NCBI GenBank assembly: GCA_951640165.1
Contig: OX621265.1
Coordinates: 16,753,001-16,817,000 of the forward strand
Source of the DNA: Pseudoips prasinana
Lineage: Eukaryota > Arthropoda > Insecta > Lepidoptera > Nolidae
Direction: 5' to 3'
Length of the DNA stretch: 64,000 bases
The position numbers and the translations under genes are program-made. Shown here piece by piece: positions 62,721 to 64,000 of this stretch (positions are counted from its first letter, which is position 1; every line of letters begins with the position of its first letter). The notes under the pieces were generated by a model that was given only the letters and a program-made list of their open reading frames with translations, ran no database searches and was not told the DNA's origin.

Positions 62721-63669
62721 AATTCAGAAGGTCGAAATAAACGGTAAAATATCTCCGGGATCTCCAGTGGTAATGGGCGTCCCACAGGGGTCAATTCTTG
62801 GCCCATTTTTGTTTTTAATTTATATAAATGACTTACCTTACTATGTAAGGGATAAACATGAGATTGTGTTGTTTGCAGATGATACTTCCCTGACGTTCAA
62901 AATAAACCGACAATTAAGCAATTTTGACGATGTTAATGATGCAATCTCTAAAGTTGTTCATTGGTTTAATGCCAATAATCTTGTGCTTAATGATAAGAAA
63001 ACTAAAGTCATTAAATTCACTACACCGAATGTGAAACAGGCGACAACCAATGTACAACTTAATGGAGCTACATTGGACTCTGTTGAATCAACTGTGTTCT
63101 TGGGTATCACTATTGACTCAAAGCTACAATGGAGCCAACAAATAGAAAAACTGTCCGGCAAATTAAGTTCTGCAGCATATGCAGTGAAAACTATTAGACG
63201 GCTGACTGATGTTGACACAGCTAGAATGGTTTATTTCAGTTATTTTCATAGTGTAATGTCCTATGGAATTCTTCTCTGGGGTAGCTCTGCTGACATTAAC
63301 ACCATATTTATATTGCAAAAAAGAGCTGTAAGAGCTATCTATAATCTTGGCCCGAGAGTGTCTCTAAGTGAAAAGTTCAAAGAGGTCAACATTCTAACAA
63401 TACCATCTCAGTATATACATGAAAACTTACTATATGTGCATAAAAATATCGATTCCTTCTGTAAAAGGAGCGATACACATAATGTAAATACTAGATATAA
63501 GAATAATCTCATATTGCATACTACCCGTCTCCACAAAATAAGTAACTCTTTTATGGGGCAATGTATAAGATTCTATAACAAACTTCCCAATGATATTAGA
63601 GAATTGTCTACGAATAAGTTTAAAAGAATTATTAAAGCCAAATTGTGTAGCATATTACAAAATTTCTGA
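62623..63669 (+). pseudogene. Jockey-like RT, second part
   Basis: This continues from the preceding frame at about 62700 with MTSYLGNRIQKVEINGK, VMGVPQGSILGPFLFLIYIN, VLFADDTSLTFKI (catalytic FADD), NLVLNDKKTKVIKF, STVFLGITIDSKLQWSQQI, SYGILLWGSSADINTIFILQ, and the C-terminus MGQCIRFYNKLPND, followed by a stop at 63667-63669. Except for the single frameshift near 62695 the protein part is clean, indicating a fairly recent copy. Confidence 0.8.
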
Positions 63670-64000
63670 TTATTTAAGTGATAAAAGTGCTTGGGATTGA
63701 GTTGTTCTGAGTCAACACACATGATTGTAATTAATCTTAAGTATATTTTATTTTAAAAAAGGATTCCTACTGAGTTTTCTGGCAGTGTTTCTCAGTAGCT
63801 GCCGGTAGGGTAAAAAAATATGACGATTCCACATAAATGTAAAATTTTTACGGAATAAAGTACCTTTGAGTTTGACTTTGACTTTGAAATGAAATTATAT
63901 GGTTTCCAGACATACATGTACCATATAGACACGCATGGAGACGTCACGGGAAATGTTATAGTAAACACACAAATTTAAAATAAATATCTTAATTAAACTT

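Larger units (their letters stand above)
61595..63890 (+). mobile_element. Jockey-like LINE, 5'-truncated, one frameshift
   Basis: A plus-strand element with the linker, complete RT and C-terminus. The 3' UTR ends in TTTGAGTTTGACTTTGACTT at 63865-63885, a hexamer-type tail usual for this group. It is 5'-truncated in the linker between endonuclease and RT. A fragment of the same family is at 15660-16110 (-). Confidence 0.8.

Overview
This 64-kb window is AT-rich animal chromosome, almost certainly from a moth or butterfly. The evidence is two partial fatty acyl-CoA reductase (FAR) genes with GT-AG introns, tRNA-derived SINEs, Helitrons ending in CTAG, and Jockey-, CR1-, RTE-, R1-, R4- and Ingi/Vingi-like LINEs of the kinds that fill lepidopteran genomes. 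I see no bacterial operon, rRNA gene, functional tRNA gene or CRISPR array.

Host genes: FAR-A (+) keeps its last three exons at 9967-10162, 16449-16649 and 21657-21822. FAR-B (-) keeps its last five at 50416-50346, 46063-45871, 36903-36708, 35644-35444 and 35253-35088. The two genes converge tail to tail, and the shared exons have matching sizes and intron phases, so they are an inverted duplicate pair. The penultimate exon is far more alike between the copies than its neighbours, which suggests gene conversion. The N-terminal catalytic exons of both genes are outside the window.

Layout: 1-9540 is a decayed CsRn1-like Ty3/Gypsy element interrupted by a 4.2-kb LINE, a hexanucleotide-repeat block and a mariner-like element. 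9967-21822 is FAR-A, its introns filled with LINE and SINE debris including a 2.8-kb CR1-like open reading frame and an RTE-like element. 22-34.3 kb is Helitron, foldback and LINE debris, ending in an in-frame R1/CR1-like chimeric LINE. 35-50.4 kb is FAR-B; its 9-kb intron carries an apparently complete two-ORF LINE (38687-42963) nested in an older LINE with a 5-bp target duplication. 51.2-59.8 kb is a nested stack: a LINE fragment, a TIR element with an 8-bp target duplication, an 18-bp minisatellite, and a young coding-less LTR element with 0.68-kb LTRs. 61.3-63.9 kb holds further LINE copies.

I found no gene set that looks like a new enzymatic or defence system. The strongest unlabelled signal is structural. 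At least nine near-perfect short hairpins (arms 14-22 bp, loops only 4-7 nt) are scattered through unrelated sequences; one coincides with a reading-frame change. They look like fold-back or template-switch mutations. All coordinates and similarity estimates were read by eye.
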